NCBI GenBank assembly: GCA_001464575.1
Contig: LNFE01000222.1
Location: 1-41,225, forward strand
Reading direction: 5' to 3'
DNA: 41,225 nt
DNA from: Acidobacteria bacterium Ga0077553
GTDB taxonomy: Bacteria > Acidobacteriota > Terriglobia > Bryobacterales > Bryobacteraceae
The position numbers were made by a program, and so were the translations under genes. The notes under the pieces were generated by a model, which made no database searches, was not told the DNA's origin, and saw only the letters and a list, made by a program, of their open reading frames with translations. The stretch's first letter is position 1. The number at the start of each line of letters is the position of its first letter. Positions 19,960 through 28,359 of this stretch are shown here, piece by piece.

Positions 19960-20963
19960 GACGCCGGGCGCTTGTCTTCTCTCTGGCCGGCCTCGGGTGT
20001 GCCCCGTCGCGGCCTCGTTTGAACGTGTTCAACTGGTCGGACTATGTCGCCCCGGAAACGGTTCCCGGCTTCGAGAAGGAGTTCGGCGTCCGCGTGCGCT
20101 ACTCCATCTATGAATCGAACGAGGAGATGCTTGCCCGCGTCTTCAGCGGCAACTCCGGGTGGGACGTGGTGTTTCCCACGCACTACATCGTTCCGCCGAT
20201 GCGGGAGCAGGGACTGCTCACCCCGCTCGATCATGCCAAGCTGCCGAATCTGAAGAACCTCGATCCCGCGTTCGCGCGCCCCAGCCTCACCAGCCACGCG
20301 GTGCCCTATATGTGGAACGCCACCGGCATTCTGTTTCACAAGAGGATGCAGCCGCCGCCCGTCAGTTGGGCGGACCTCTGGGATCCACGGGTCGCCGGCA
20401 AAATCACGATGCTCGATGATCCGGCCGAGGTCCTCGCTGCCGCCCTCCGCAAGCTCGGCTTCAGCCTGAACTCCGGCGACCCCGATCAACTTCGCGCCGC
20501 CCAGCGGGAAGCGATGCGGCAGAAACCGCTGCTGCGCGCCTACCTCAATTCCGAAGTCCGGGATCAGGTGGTCGCCGGGGACGTGCTCGCCGCCCAGCTC
20601 TGGTCGACGACCGCCCAGCAGGCCATCGACGCGGCGCCGGACCTGGACTTCGTTTATCCCAGCGAAGGCTTTCCGGTTAACCTCGATTGCGCCGTCATCC
20701 TGCGGGAAAGCCCGCGTCAGCAGTTGGCGCATGAGTGGATCAATTATCTGCTCCGCCCCGAAGTCAGCGCCCGCGTGGCCGACTCCATGCGGACGGCCAC
20801 CGCCAACGCCGCGGCGAAGCCTTTGCTCGCGGCGGCCACGCGGGAAAATCCCACGCTCTATCCCACGCCGGAAGTCATGGCCCGGGCCGAGTGGTTTGAA
20901 ACCATGACCCCGGCCGCGCAACGCCTGCGCGATCGATTGTGGACCGAAATTAAGTCTGGTTGA
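19956..20963 (+). CDS. potD: Polyamine-type substrate-binding lipoprotein
   Basis: This 335-residue periplasmic binding protein of the PotD/PotF type has NVFNWSDYVAPETV at its mature N-terminus, YESNEEML, GWDVVFPTHYIV, the VPYMWNATGILF segment, and VYPSEGFPVNLDCAVI. The N-terminus has three arginines, a short hydrophobic run and Cys15 (LAGLGC), so a lipid anchor is likely although the -3 residue is not ideal. It is the last gene of guaD-potABCD, with an ATGA overlap with potC. The aspartates that would contact polyamine amines cannot be confirmed without a model, so a non-polyamine cation or amine ligand remains possible. Confidence 0.9.
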   Translation: MRRRALVFSLAGLGCAPSRPRLNVFNWSDYVAPETVPGFEKEFGVRVRYSIYESNEEMLARVFSGNSGWDVVFPTHYIVPPMREQGLLTPLDHAKLPNLKNLDPAFARPSLTSHAVPYMWNATGILFHKRMQPPPVSWADLWDPRVAGKITMLDDPAEVLAAALRKLGFSLNSGDPDQLRAAQREAMRQKPLLRAYLNSEVRDQVVAGDVLAAQLWSTTAQQAIDAAPDLDFVYPSEGFPVNLDCAVILRESPRQQLAHEWINYLLRPEVSARVADSMRTATANAAAKPLLAAATRENPTLYPTPEVMARAEWFETMTPAAQRLRDRLWTEIKSG

Positions 20964-20973
20964 ATAGCAGGGT

Positions 20974-20979
20974 TAGAAT
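20974..20979 (+). promoter_or_regulatory. Possible -10 element (TAGAAT) for the cdaA operon
   Basis: TAGAAT lies 12 bases before the cdaA ATG, in the 27-bp gap after potD. It would yield a very short leader. No clear -35 box is seen; read-through from pot is also possible. Confidence 0.33.
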
Positions 20980-20990
20980 TGTAGGACCGA

Positions 20991-21806
20991 ATGTTTTCCC
21001 TGCTCTCACCATTCGTATCCTCACTGCCACGGCTCACCTGGCTCGCGGCGTTGGATATCGTGCTGGTGTCGATCATCATCTACCAGTTCATTCAGATTGT
21101 TCGAGGCCGCCGCGCCGCGCATATGCTGGGCGGACTGCTCGTTCTGGTGCTCGTTTATCTGATGGCGTTGGCCCTCAAAATGGAGCTGCTGCGGACACTG
21201 CTGGCCACGCTGGCGCCTTATACCGCTTTCGCCATGATCGTGATGTTCCAAAGCGAAATCCGCCGGCTTCTCGCCCGGCTGGGTAAGCAGCGGTTGATCG
21301 GGTTCGGCTCGCGGCTGCAGCGCCGGGATACGGTGGACGAGATCCTGCTGGCGCTCCAGCAGTTGGCCCAGCAGAAGATTGGCGGGTTGATCGTGGTGGA
21401 GCGGGAGATCGGGCTGCGCACGTTTGTCGAAAGCGGGGTTCCGCTTGACGCGGCCATCTCTCGCGACTTACTGCTTGCCCTTTTTCATCCCGGTGCGGCC
21501 ATGCACGATGGCGCGGTGATCATACAAGGCGACCGCATCGCCGCCGCGGCCTGCTTCCTGCCGCTGACGATGAACCCGGAGCTGTTGCGTTACCTGGGCA
21601 CGCGCCATCGCGCCGCCATCGGGGTGACCGAGGAGACCGATTGCCTGTCGCTGATCGTCAGCGAAGAGACGGGCCGGATCTCGATCGCGCAGTATGGGGA
21701 AATCGAATACGACGTAACCCTTGAACGCGTCGAAGAGGCGCTGACCAAGCGGGAGCGGCCGGCCTTGAAACGTGCCTTCGGCGTCGCGGAGGAGCGGCAG
21801 GCGTGA
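20991..21806 (+). CDS. cdaA: Diadenylate cyclase (c-di-AMP synthase)
   Basis: This 271-residue membrane-bound enzyme makes c-di-AMP from two ATP. Three N-terminal helices (about 15-85) precede the DAC domain, which shows the two catalytic motifs: DGA (173-175, in MHDGAVII) and RHR (205-207, in GTRHRAAIG). The length and layout match CdaA. It is the first gene of the classical cdaA-cdaR-glmM set, and its stop overlaps the GTG of cdaR. C-di-AMP controls potassium and osmolyte homeostasis and wall precursor supply in other bacteria; its targets here are not visible. Confidence 0.96.
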   Translation: MFSLLSPFVSSLPRLTWLAALDIVLVSIIIYQFIQIVRGRRAAHMLGGLLVLVLVYLMALALKMELLRTLLATLAPYTAFAMIVMFQSEIRRLLARLGKQRLIGFGSRLQRRDTVDEILLALQQLAQQKIGGLIVVEREIGLRTFVESGVPLDAAISRDLLLALFHPGAAMHDGAVIIQGDRIAAAACFLPLTMNPELLRYLGTRHRAAIGVTEETDCLSLIVSEETGRISIAQYGEIEYDVTLERVEEALTKRERPALKRAFGVAEERQA

Positions 21807-22471
21807 AGGCCCTGTTTACCGAGAACATCGGCATGAAAGTGCTGAGTCTTGCCCTGGCCAGCTTGCTCTGGGTCGCCGTGGTTGGGGAGCAGGAACTCAG
21901 CTCATCCGTGTCGGTGCCCATTGAGTACAAGAACTTTCCAAAGACGCTCGAAGTAAGCTCTGAGATGGTGAGCCGGGTGAACCTGCTGGTGCAGGCGCCT
22001 CCCGAAAAGTTGGAGGCGGGCAACCTGGCCGACGCGGCTCTCGTGGTCGACCTGAGCGAAGTGAACCGGCCGGGCGAGCGCACGTTCAATCTCGATCGTC
22101 AGAACTTGCGGCTGCCGCAGGGCGTGACGCTTGAACGGGTGATTCCGTCGCAGTTGCGGCTGCGCTTTGAGCAGCGGACGGCGCGGGACGTGCCGGTGAT
22201 CATCCGCTACGCGAACACGCCGATGCCGGGCTACCGGATCCTGAAGCAGGAGGTGCAGCCGGAGGTGCTCCGTGTGGTGGGCCCTCAGAGCCGCGTCGAG
22301 GGGCTGCAGAGCGCGGAGACCGATCCGATTGATCTTAGCGGGATTCTTGGGGAATCGGAGTTCCGCGTGAACACCTTTGTGGCCGATGGGCAGGTACGCA
22401 TTGAAGGGCCGTCCGTGGTCCGTGTGCGCATCGTAATGGAGCGAATCGCCCAACCGGCGCTGGAACAATAA
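21803..22471 (+). CDS. cdaR: YbbR-domain regulator of diadenylate cyclase
   Basis: This 222-residue protein has one N-terminal membrane helix (MKVLSLALASLLWVAVVGE at about 11-29) followed by extracytoplasmic YbbR-type repeats: residues about 35-110, and about 115-195 with RDVPVIIRYANTPMPGY and VGPQSRVEGLQSAETDPIDLSG. CdaR-type proteins bind CdaA and tune its activity. The start is GTG, forming GTGA with the cdaA stop. It is shorter than Firmicutes CdaR, with about two repeats instead of four. The last residues run into a two-base gap before glmM. Confidence 0.9.
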   Translation: MKALFTENIGMKVLSLALASLLWVAVVGEQELSSSVSVPIEYKNFPKTLEVSSEMVSRVNLLVQAPPEKLEAGNLADAALVVDLSEVNRPGERTFNLDRQNLRLPQGVTLERVIPSQLRLRFEQRTARDVPVIIRYANTPMPGYRILKQEVQPEVLRVVGPQSRVEGLQSAETDPIDLSGILGESEFRVNTFVADGQVRIEGPSVVRVRIVMERIAQPALEQ

Positions 22472-22473
22472 GA

Positions 22474-23805
22474 ATGGCGAAACAACTTTTCGGGACCGAT
22501 GGAATTCGGGGAGTGGCCGGGCAGTATCCGCTGGACGCCCCTACCGTATATGCCTTTGGCAAGGCGCTGGGAGAATGGGCGCGCGCACACAGCGAGGAGC
22601 CCCGCGTTGCGATCGGGATGGATACCCGGGAGTCCGGCGAGCAGCTTTCAAAGTGGCTCATGGCGGGACTGAAGGCCGTCGGTGTCACGCCGGACCATCA
22701 TGGCGTGGTGACCACTCCGTGTGTGGCTTGGATGACGAAGAATGGGCCATTCGTCGCCGGGGTGATGATCTCCGCTTCGCACAATCCCTATCAGGACAAC
22801 GGGCTGAAGGTCTTCGCCCACACGGGCTACAAGCTCCCCGACGAAGTGGAGCATGAGCTCGAAGGTCGTATTCTGGAGCTGGCCGGGCCGGACCCGGAGC
22901 CCGTGGGTTGGCGATGGTTCGGCATGCGGGACCGGCCTTATCGCGAGCACCTCGATTCCGTATTTCCTCATTCGCTGGCGGGCAAGAAGATCGTGGTTGA
23001 TTGCGCCAACGGCGCGGCGTTTTCGTCGGCGCCCTTGCTGCTGCGCGACCTCGGCGCCGAAGTGATCGTGCTGGGCGGTGAGCCAGACGGGCGGAACATC
23101 AACGCTGATTGCGGCGCGCTGCATCCGGAGAACCTGCAGCGGGCCGTGGTGGAACATGGCGCGTGGTGTGGCGCGGCATTCGATGGCGACGCTGACCGGG
23201 CGATGTTCGTCTCGCCGAGCGGCAAGCTGATCGACGGCGACCACGTCCTGTTCATCGTCGGCCGGGATCTGCACCGCCGGGGCCACCTGCCGAAGGGTGA
23301 AGTGGTCGCGACCGTGATGTCGAACCTGGGTCTCGAAGTCGCGCTCGGCCGTTACGGCATGACGCTCGTGCGGACTGCGGTGGGCGATAAATATGTCCTC
23401 GAGGAGATGATCCGCCGCGAAGCCCTGATTGGCGGCGAGCAGAGCGGCCACGTGATCTTCCACGAACACGCAACGACCGGCGACGGCGTGTTGACTCTCT
23501 TGCTGTTGCTGGACGTGATGCTGTGCGAGGGTGCATCGCTCGACGAACTCACCGCGGAGTTTGAGGTGTTTCCGCAGCGGCTGGTGAACGTGCGGTTCGC
23601 GGTCAAGCGGCCGCTCGACGAGCAGGCAGCCGTGCAGGCGGCGATTCAGGCTTGCGAGAGCGAGTTCGGCGAAGCGGGGCGCGTCCTGGTGCGGTTCTCG
23701 GGCACCGAGCCGCTGGCGCGGGTGATGGTGGAAGGGCCTTCGGCAGAGCGGGTGGACCATCACGCGCAGGCCATCGCCGCGCAGATCGCGGCGGCCTTAG
23801 TATGA
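22474..23805 (+). CDS. glmM: Phosphoglucosamine mutase
   Basis: This 443-residue enzyme interconverts glucosamine-6-phosphate and glucosamine-1-phosphate for UDP-GlcNAc, peptidoglycan and lipopolysaccharide. It has GTDGIRG (7-13), the phosphoserine loop ISASHNPYQDNG (Ser102), the metal loop DGDADR and the C-terminal phosphate loop VRFSGTEPLARVMVEG. It ends the cdaA-cdaR-glmM set, in which c-di-AMP synthase and GlmM physically regulate one another in other bacteria. A possible start codon of the next gene overlaps its stop (ATGA at 23802-23805). Confidence 0.96.
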   Translation: MAKQLFGTDGIRGVAGQYPLDAPTVYAFGKALGEWARAHSEEPRVAIGMDTRESGEQLSKWLMAGLKAVGVTPDHHGVVTTPCVAWMTKNGPFVAGVMISASHNPYQDNGLKVFAHTGYKLPDEVEHELEGRILELAGPDPEPVGWRWFGMRDRPYREHLDSVFPHSLAGKKIVVDCANGAAFSSAPLLLRDLGAEVIVLGGEPDGRNINADCGALHPENLQRAVVEHGAWCGAAFDGDADRAMFVSPSGKLIDGDHVLFIVGRDLHRRGHLPKGEVVATVMSNLGLEVALGRYGMTLVRTAVGDKYVLEEMIRREALIGGEQSGHVIFHEHATTGDGVLTLLLLLDVMLCEGASLDELTAEFEVFPQRLVNVRFAVKRPLDEQAAVQAAIQACESEFGEAGRVLVRFSGTEPLARVMVEGPSAERVDHHAQAIAAQIAAALV

Positions 23806-24440
23806 TGGCAGACATGAAATTCGTTCTGTTGTTAGCTTTGGCAGCATGCGCGTTCGCGCAGGAGAAAAAGGCGAAGTTGCCCGGTGAAGATTGGGTGCCG
23901 CTGTTCAACGGGAAAGACCTCTCGGGTTGGACGGAGATTGGCAAGGAGAAATGGACCGTCGACAAGGGCGAGATCCATGGCGAAGCCATCACGAAGGCAT
24001 ACGGGTACCTGCGGACGAAGGAGAATTACAAGGACTTCCATTTGTCCATGAAGTTCAAGTGCGAGGGTACGGGCAACAGCGGCGTGTTCTTTCACTCTGA
24101 GTTCAAGCCGGGCACGCCGGATATCACGCAGGGCTTGCAGTTTGAAATCGACTGCACCATCGGTCAGCACACGGGCGGCATCTATGGAGATGGCCGGCAG
24201 TGGATCGTATGGCCTTCGCCCGAAAACGAAACGGTGGTCCGCAAGGGCGAGTGGAACGAGTACCTGCTCAAAGTGGAAGGCAATCGCTACTACTCGCGTC
24301 TGAACGGCGTGGTGCTCGTCGATTTCACCGATCCGCGGCCGCGGTCGTTTGATGGCGGCATTTCGCTGCAACTGCATTCGGGCGGCGCGGGCGATATGCG
24401 CTTCAAGGACATTCTGATCCGCGACCTGACGAAGCGGTAG
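23802..24440 (+). CDS. Secreted DUF1080 (3-keto-disaccharide hydrolase-like) protein
   Basis: This protein of about 212 residues (208 if it starts at ATG 23814) has a signal peptide ending ACAFAQ; LALAAC could also be a lipobox. The single concanavalin-like domain carries DUF1080 hallmarks: WVPLFNGKDLSGWTEIG, WTVDKGEIHG, a YLRTKENYKDF strand, NSGVFF, GLQFEID, GEWNEYLLKVEGN and a GGISLQLHSGG end. Members of this domain family cleave 3-keto-glycosides or bind sugars. Both starts lie at the glmM end: ATG 23802 overlaps the glmM stop, while ATG 23814 gives the tidier signal peptide. TATGAT at 23801-23806 could be a -10 box for separate transcription. Confidence 0.85.
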   Translation: MMADMKFVLLLALAACAFAQEKKAKLPGEDWVPLFNGKDLSGWTEIGKEKWTVDKGEIHGEAITKAYGYLRTKENYKDFHLSMKFKCEGTGNSGVFFHSEFKPGTPDITQGLQFEIDCTIGQHTGGIYGDGRQWIVWPSPENETVVRKGEWNEYLLKVEGNRYYSRLNGVVLVDFTDPRPRSFDGGISLQLHSGGAGDMRFKDILIRDLTKR

Positions 24441-24445
24441 CCGGG

Positions 24446-25339
24446 TTGCTGCGGCTTTTCTACTGCGACCACTACGACATGGGCTTGCCGCCGGACCATC
24501 GGTTCCCGGCGCGCAAGTACCGGTTGTTGCGAGAGGCCCTGACCGGGGATCGCCGTTTCGAAATCCTTCCCGCGCCGCTCGCATCGCCGGAAGAGATCTG
24601 TGAGGCCCACGACGCCGAATACGTGCGGCAGTTTCTCCATGGGGAACTGCCGCCGGCGGCTGTGCGCCGCATCGGCTTCCCGTGGTCTCCGGCTCTGGTG
24701 CTGCGAACGTTGGCCAGTGTGGGCGGCGCGCTTGCCGCGACCGATGCCGCGGAGGAGACCGGATTCGGCGGCGCGCTGATGGGCGGTACCCATCATGCTT
24801 TTTGGGGTGAGGGGTCCGGCTTCTGCGTGTTTAACGACATTGCGGTTTCGATCGCCGGGCTGCGGATGCGGGGTTGGGGATGGCGGGTGGCGGTGGTGGA
24901 TTTGGACGTGCATCAGGGCGACGGAACCGCCGCGCTTTTCGCGGACGATCCGGACGTGCTGACGCTCTCCTTCCATGGGCGGAACAACTTCCCGTTTCGG
25001 AAACAAGTGAGTAAGATTGACGTTGCTTTCGCTGACGGCACAGGAGACGAAGAGTATCTCGCCGCGCTGGAGGAGCACCTGCCCCGCGTCTGGGATTTTC
25101 GCCCCGACTTTGTCTTCTATCAGTCCGGCGTTGATAACCTGCTCGAAGACAAGCTCGGAAAGCTTTCGCTCAGCCATGCTGGGCTCGCCGAGCGAGACCG
25201 CCGGGTGATGACAGCAGCGCGGCGATACGGAAAACCCTTCGTCCTGCTGCTAGGCGGAGGCTATGCTGACCCGATCGAAGCGACGGTCCAGGCCAACGTG
25301 AATACCTACCGTACGGCGGCCACCGTATGGGCCGGATGA
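24446..25339 (+). CDS. Histone deacetylase-fold amidohydrolase (class IV/AcuC-like)
   Basis: This 297-residue zinc enzyme has the catalytic pair His116-His117 (GGTHHAF), GFCVFNDIAVSI, zinc ligands Asp154 and His156 (DLDVHQGDG), probable third ligand Asp235 (LEDKLG) and the C-terminal LLLGGGYA. The GFCVFNDIAV wording and compact length are closest to HDAC11-type class IV proteins. It would remove acyl groups from lysine or small amines; the substrate is unknown. The start is TTG five bases after the DUF1080 stop, with no strong ribosome site, so read-through expression is likely. Confidence 0.9.
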   Translation: MLRLFYCDHYDMGLPPDHRFPARKYRLLREALTGDRRFEILPAPLASPEEICEAHDAEYVRQFLHGELPPAAVRRIGFPWSPALVLRTLASVGGALAATDAAEETGFGGALMGGTHHAFWGEGSGFCVFNDIAVSIAGLRMRGWGWRVAVVDLDVHQGDGTAALFADDPDVLTLSFHGRNNFPFRKQVSKIDVAFADGTGDEEYLAALEEHLPRVWDFRPDFVFYQSGVDNLLEDKLGKLSLSHAGLAERDRRVMTAARRYGKPFVLLLGGGYADPIEATVQANVNTYRTAATVWAG

Positions 25340-25415
25340 TGGGCATGGTAGTATTAAGGTCCTTTACTTCGGAACCCACGCGCTCAGGTGGATTAGGCCG
25401 GAACAGGCTACCCCT

Positions 25416-26219
25416 ATGCTACTGCGCGTTGGATTTGAGTTGATTTACCAGTTTCCGCAGCCCACCCCCGTGATTCTGGCCGTGGATTTGCACTACTCCC
25501 GATCGTCGGACGTGGTGAGCCATGAGTTTTTGCGAACGGACCCGGCGGTGCCGATTGCGGGCTATCGCGACGGCTTCGGCAACTGGTGCACTCGCATTCT
25601 GGCTCCGGCCGGGCGCGTGGCGATTACCAATGGCGCCGTAGTTCGCGTGCCGGACGTCCCGGAGACCATCTTCCCGGATGCCTGGCAGCAGACCGTGGAG
25701 ACCCTGCCCGAAGAGACGCTCGTGTTTCTCCTGGGTAGCCGCTACTGCGAGACCGATCTGCTTTCGCCCTTGGCTTGGGAGCTTTTCGGTGGAACGGCGC
25801 CCGGCTACGAGCGGGTGCAGGCCATCTGCGACTATGTCCACAATCACATCGCCTTTGACTATCAGGCCGCCCGGTCTACCCGGACCGCTTCGGAGGCCTA
25901 TCGCGAACGCACGGGAGTGTGCCGCGACTTTGCCCACCTGGCCGTCACGTTCTGCCGCTGCCTGAACATCCCGGCCCGCTATTGCACCGGCTATCTGAGT
26001 GATCTGGGCACGCCCCAGCCCTGGAGTGTGGGCGATTTCGCCGCGTGGTTCGAGGTCTATCTGGCTGGTCAGTGGTACACGTTCGATCCGCGGAACAACA
26101 AGCCGCGCATGGGCCGCGTTCTGATGGCCCGCGGCCGGGACGCCTCCGACGTGGCGATCGCGACCACGTTTGGGCCGAATCATCTCGAAAGCTTCCGGGT
26201 CTGGGCGGACGAAGCCTAG
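25416..26219 (+). CDS. Transglutaminase-like protein lacking the usual catalytic His
   Basis: This 267-residue protein has an N-terminal beta domain (about 1-110) and a transglutaminase/papain-like core. Cys169 sits in TGVCRDFAHLAV, as in active members, and Asp224 sits in YTFDPRNN. However, the HAW position reads AAW (Ala209 where His is expected, in GDFAAWFEVYL). The C-terminal MGRVLMARGRDASDVAIATTFGP block marks a distinct subfamily of COG1305. Either the subfamily uses another residue or this copy is a pseudoenzyme. It lies 76 bases after the HDAC gene and one base before a second transglutaminase gene with a complete triad. Confidence 0.85.
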   Translation: MLLRVGFELIYQFPQPTPVILAVDLHYSRSSDVVSHEFLRTDPAVPIAGYRDGFGNWCTRILAPAGRVAITNGAVVRVPDVPETIFPDAWQQTVETLPEETLVFLLGSRYCETDLLSPLAWELFGGTAPGYERVQAICDYVHNHIAFDYQAARSTRTASEAYRERTGVCRDFAHLAVTFCRCLNIPARYCTGYLSDLGTPQPWSVGDFAAWFEVYLAGQWYTFDPRNNKPRMGRVLMARGRDASDVAIATTFGPNHLESFRVWADEA

Positions 26220-26220
26220 G

Positions 26221-27081
26221 ATGTCCCTGCTGAGCGTCCGCCACGTCACGGTGTACCGCTATGCGGAACCTGTTCGCCTGGGCGAACACCGCATGATGTT
26301 CCGTCCGCGGGAGAGCCACGATCTGCGGCTGATCCGGACGAGCCTGGTGATCACCCCGCAGCCGGCTACCGTCCGTTGGCTCCACGATGTGTTTGACAAC
26401 TCGGTGGCCGTCACGACGTTTGAAGGCAAGACCGCCGAACTCCGGTTTGAAAGCCGGGTGACGCTCGAGCACTACGAGAACACGCTGCCGGAATATCCGG
26501 TGGAGGAGTTCGCGCGGAAATACCCGTTCGTGTACACGCCGGAGGACTACCCGAATTTGGCTTGTGGTCTGGTGCGGCATGATCCAAGCGGCAATGTCGG
26601 CCGCTGGGCGCTGCAGTTCTTGGAGCCGGCCGAGGCGTCGGGAACCATGGGGATGTTGCGCGCGATGACTAAGGGCATCCGGGATCAATTCGTCTATACC
26701 CGGCGGCAGGAAAAGGGAGTGCAAAATCCGGACGACACCTTGCAGACGCGGCGGGGCAGTTGCAGGGATTTTGCGGTGCTCATGATGGAGGCCGTGCGCT
26801 CTCTGGGCCTGGCGGCGCGCTTCGTCAGTGGCTATATCTTCACGCCCGGTACGGAAAAGGGCGGTGGCGCGACGCACGCCTGGATGCAGGTCTATCTGCC
26901 AGGCGCTGGTTGGATCGATTTCGACCCGACCAACAGCATCGTCGGTAATCGCAACCTGATCCGGGTGGCGATGGCGTGGTCGCCGGAGCATGTGTTGCCG
27001 CTTTGGGGGACCTACTACGGCGCTCCCGGAGCCTTTCTGGGAATGGACGTTACCGTATCGGTGACGGAGGAACCGCAGTAG
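26221..27081 (+). CDS. Transglutaminase-like cysteine protease family protein
   Basis: This 286-residue cytoplasmic protein without a signal peptide has an N-terminal bacterial transglutaminase-like domain (YRYAEPVRLGEHRMMFRPR at 12-30). The catalytic core has an intact triad: Cys181 in RGSCRDFA, His219 in ATHAWMQVYL and Asp235 in IDFDPTN. It may hydrolyse or crosslink peptides; the substrate is unknown. The ATG at 26221 directly follows the previous stop, although the frame is open inside that gene. Pairs of such genes are common and often accompany MoxR or circularly permuted ATP-grasp genes, but neither is adjacent here. Confidence 0.88.
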   Translation: MSLLSVRHVTVYRYAEPVRLGEHRMMFRPRESHDLRLIRTSLVITPQPATVRWLHDVFDNSVAVTTFEGKTAELRFESRVTLEHYENTLPEYPVEEFARKYPFVYTPEDYPNLACGLVRHDPSGNVGRWALQFLEPAEASGTMGMLRAMTKGIRDQFVYTRRQEKGVQNPDDTLQTRRGSCRDFAVLMMEAVRSLGLAARFVSGYIFTPGTEKGGGATHAWMQVYLPGAGWIDFDPTNSIVGNRNLIRVAMAWSPEHVLPLWGTYYGAPGAFLGMDVTVSVTEEPQ

Positions 27082-27090
27082 ACTGGCGGG

Positions 27091-28359
27091 ATGATTTCCC
27101 GGCGGAGTCTTCTGCTGGCTGCGGCGGCTGCGCCCCGGCCGAACATCCTGCTGATTCTGGCCGACGACCTGGGGTGGGCCGATCTCGGGTGCTACGGCGC
27201 GCGGGATATTCGAACGCCGCACATCGACGCGCTCGCCCAGCAGGGTGTTCGCTATACGCAGTTCTACGCTAACGCGCCGGAGTGTACGCCGAGCCGGACG
27301 GCCCTGCTCACGGGGCGTTATCCGCATCGCGTGGGTGGCCTTGAATGCGCGATCGGGGTCGGGAATGTCGGCCGTTATGATGAGGCGGTTTGGCTGCAGG
27401 AACGCGGCGAACTGGGCCTGCCCGCGACGGAGGCGACCTTGGGACAGATGCTTCGCGGGGCCGGTTACCAGACGGCTTGCATCGGCAAATGGCACCTCGG
27501 CTACGCCCCCAAGTTCTCGGCGCTGCGCCATGGGTTCGAACACTACTTCGGGGTGATCGGCGGCAACGCGGACTATTTCACCCATTTCGAAGAAGGGGGC
27601 GCGCCGGCGATTTACGAAGGGGAGAAGCAGGTGGACCGTCCGGGTTACGTGACGGACTTGATTGGCGAGGAGGCGCTGCGTTGGCTGGGTCAACGGACGC
27701 CGGCCAAGCCGTTCTTCCTCTACGTGCCTTTCACGGCCCCACATACGCCGATTCAAGGGCCGGGCAGGGAAGCGGGGCGGCCGGGCTACGCGGCGATGGT
27801 GGAGCGGATGGATCACTACGTCGGCAAGTTGCTGGCGGCCGTGCCGCCGGATACGATCGTGATTTTTGCGAGCGACAACGGCGCGATGGGCGTGGGCAGT
27901 AATGGCCCGCTGCGAGGGACGAAGACGACAACCTTTGAAGGGGGCATTCGCGTGCCGTGCATTCTGCGCTATCCGGGAAAAGTGAAGCCGGGGATGGAGT
28001 CAGTACGGGTGGCGATGCATATGGACCTGACGGCGACCCTGCTGGCGGCGGCGCGGGTGAAACCGGCGCGGCGGCTGGACGGCGAAGACCTGTTGGGACC
28101 TGCCAAGGAACGGGCGTTATTCTGGCGCTACAAGCGGATGGAGAACCGGCGCAAGGCTGTGCGGCGCGGCAACTGGAAGCTTGTGGTGGACAATGGCCGC
28201 GAGTACCTGTTCCATCTGGGGGAAGACCTTGAGGAGAAGCAGGATCGGCTGCAGCAGGCTCCGGCCGAGGCCGCGGCGTTGCGGCGGCTTCTTGCCGCAT
28301 GGGAAGCAGAGGTGAAGGCGCCGCGGTTGGCGGGCTTTCGTGGTACCGTCTTCGGGTGA
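27091..28359 (+). CDS. Secreted sulfatase (type I, Cys-type)
   Basis: This 422-residue sulfatase has a short RR signal (SRRSLLLAAAAA). It has LADDLGWADLGCYG (metal Asp pair), CTPSR (Cys65 matured to formylglycine), IGKWHLGY, ASDNGAMG and the GPLRGTKTTTFEGGIRVPCILRYPG block typical of arylsulfatase A-like enzymes. It is the first gene of the second sulfatase locus, nine bases after the transglutaminase stop; TAGACT directly upstream might be a weak -10. Its stop overlaps the GTG of the SASA-SGNH gene. Confidence 0.93.
   Translation: MISRRSLLLAAAAAPRPNILLILADDLGWADLGCYGARDIRTPHIDALAQQGVRYTQFYANAPECTPSRTALLTGRYPHRVGGLECAIGVGNVGRYDEAVWLQERGELGLPATEATLGQMLRGAGYQTACIGKWHLGYAPKFSALRHGFEHYFGVIGGNADYFTHFEEGGAPAIYEGEKQVDRPGYVTDLIGEEALRWLGQRTPAKPFFLYVPFTAPHTPIQGPGREAGRPGYAAMVERMDHYVGKLLAAVPPDTIVIFASDNGAMGVGSNGPLRGTKTTTFEGGIRVPCILRYPGKVKPGMESVRVAMHMDLTATLLAAARVKPARRLDGEDLLGPAKERALFWRYKRMENRRKAVRRGNWKLVVDNGREYLFHLGEDLEEKQDRLQQAPAEAAALRRLLAAWEAEVKAPRLAGFRGTVFG

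Noticed and set aside
25945..27816. A 623-codon minus-strand frame
   Set aside because: It runs antisense across three recognisable plus-strand genes and is rich in Arg/His/Pro, typical of a shadow frame.
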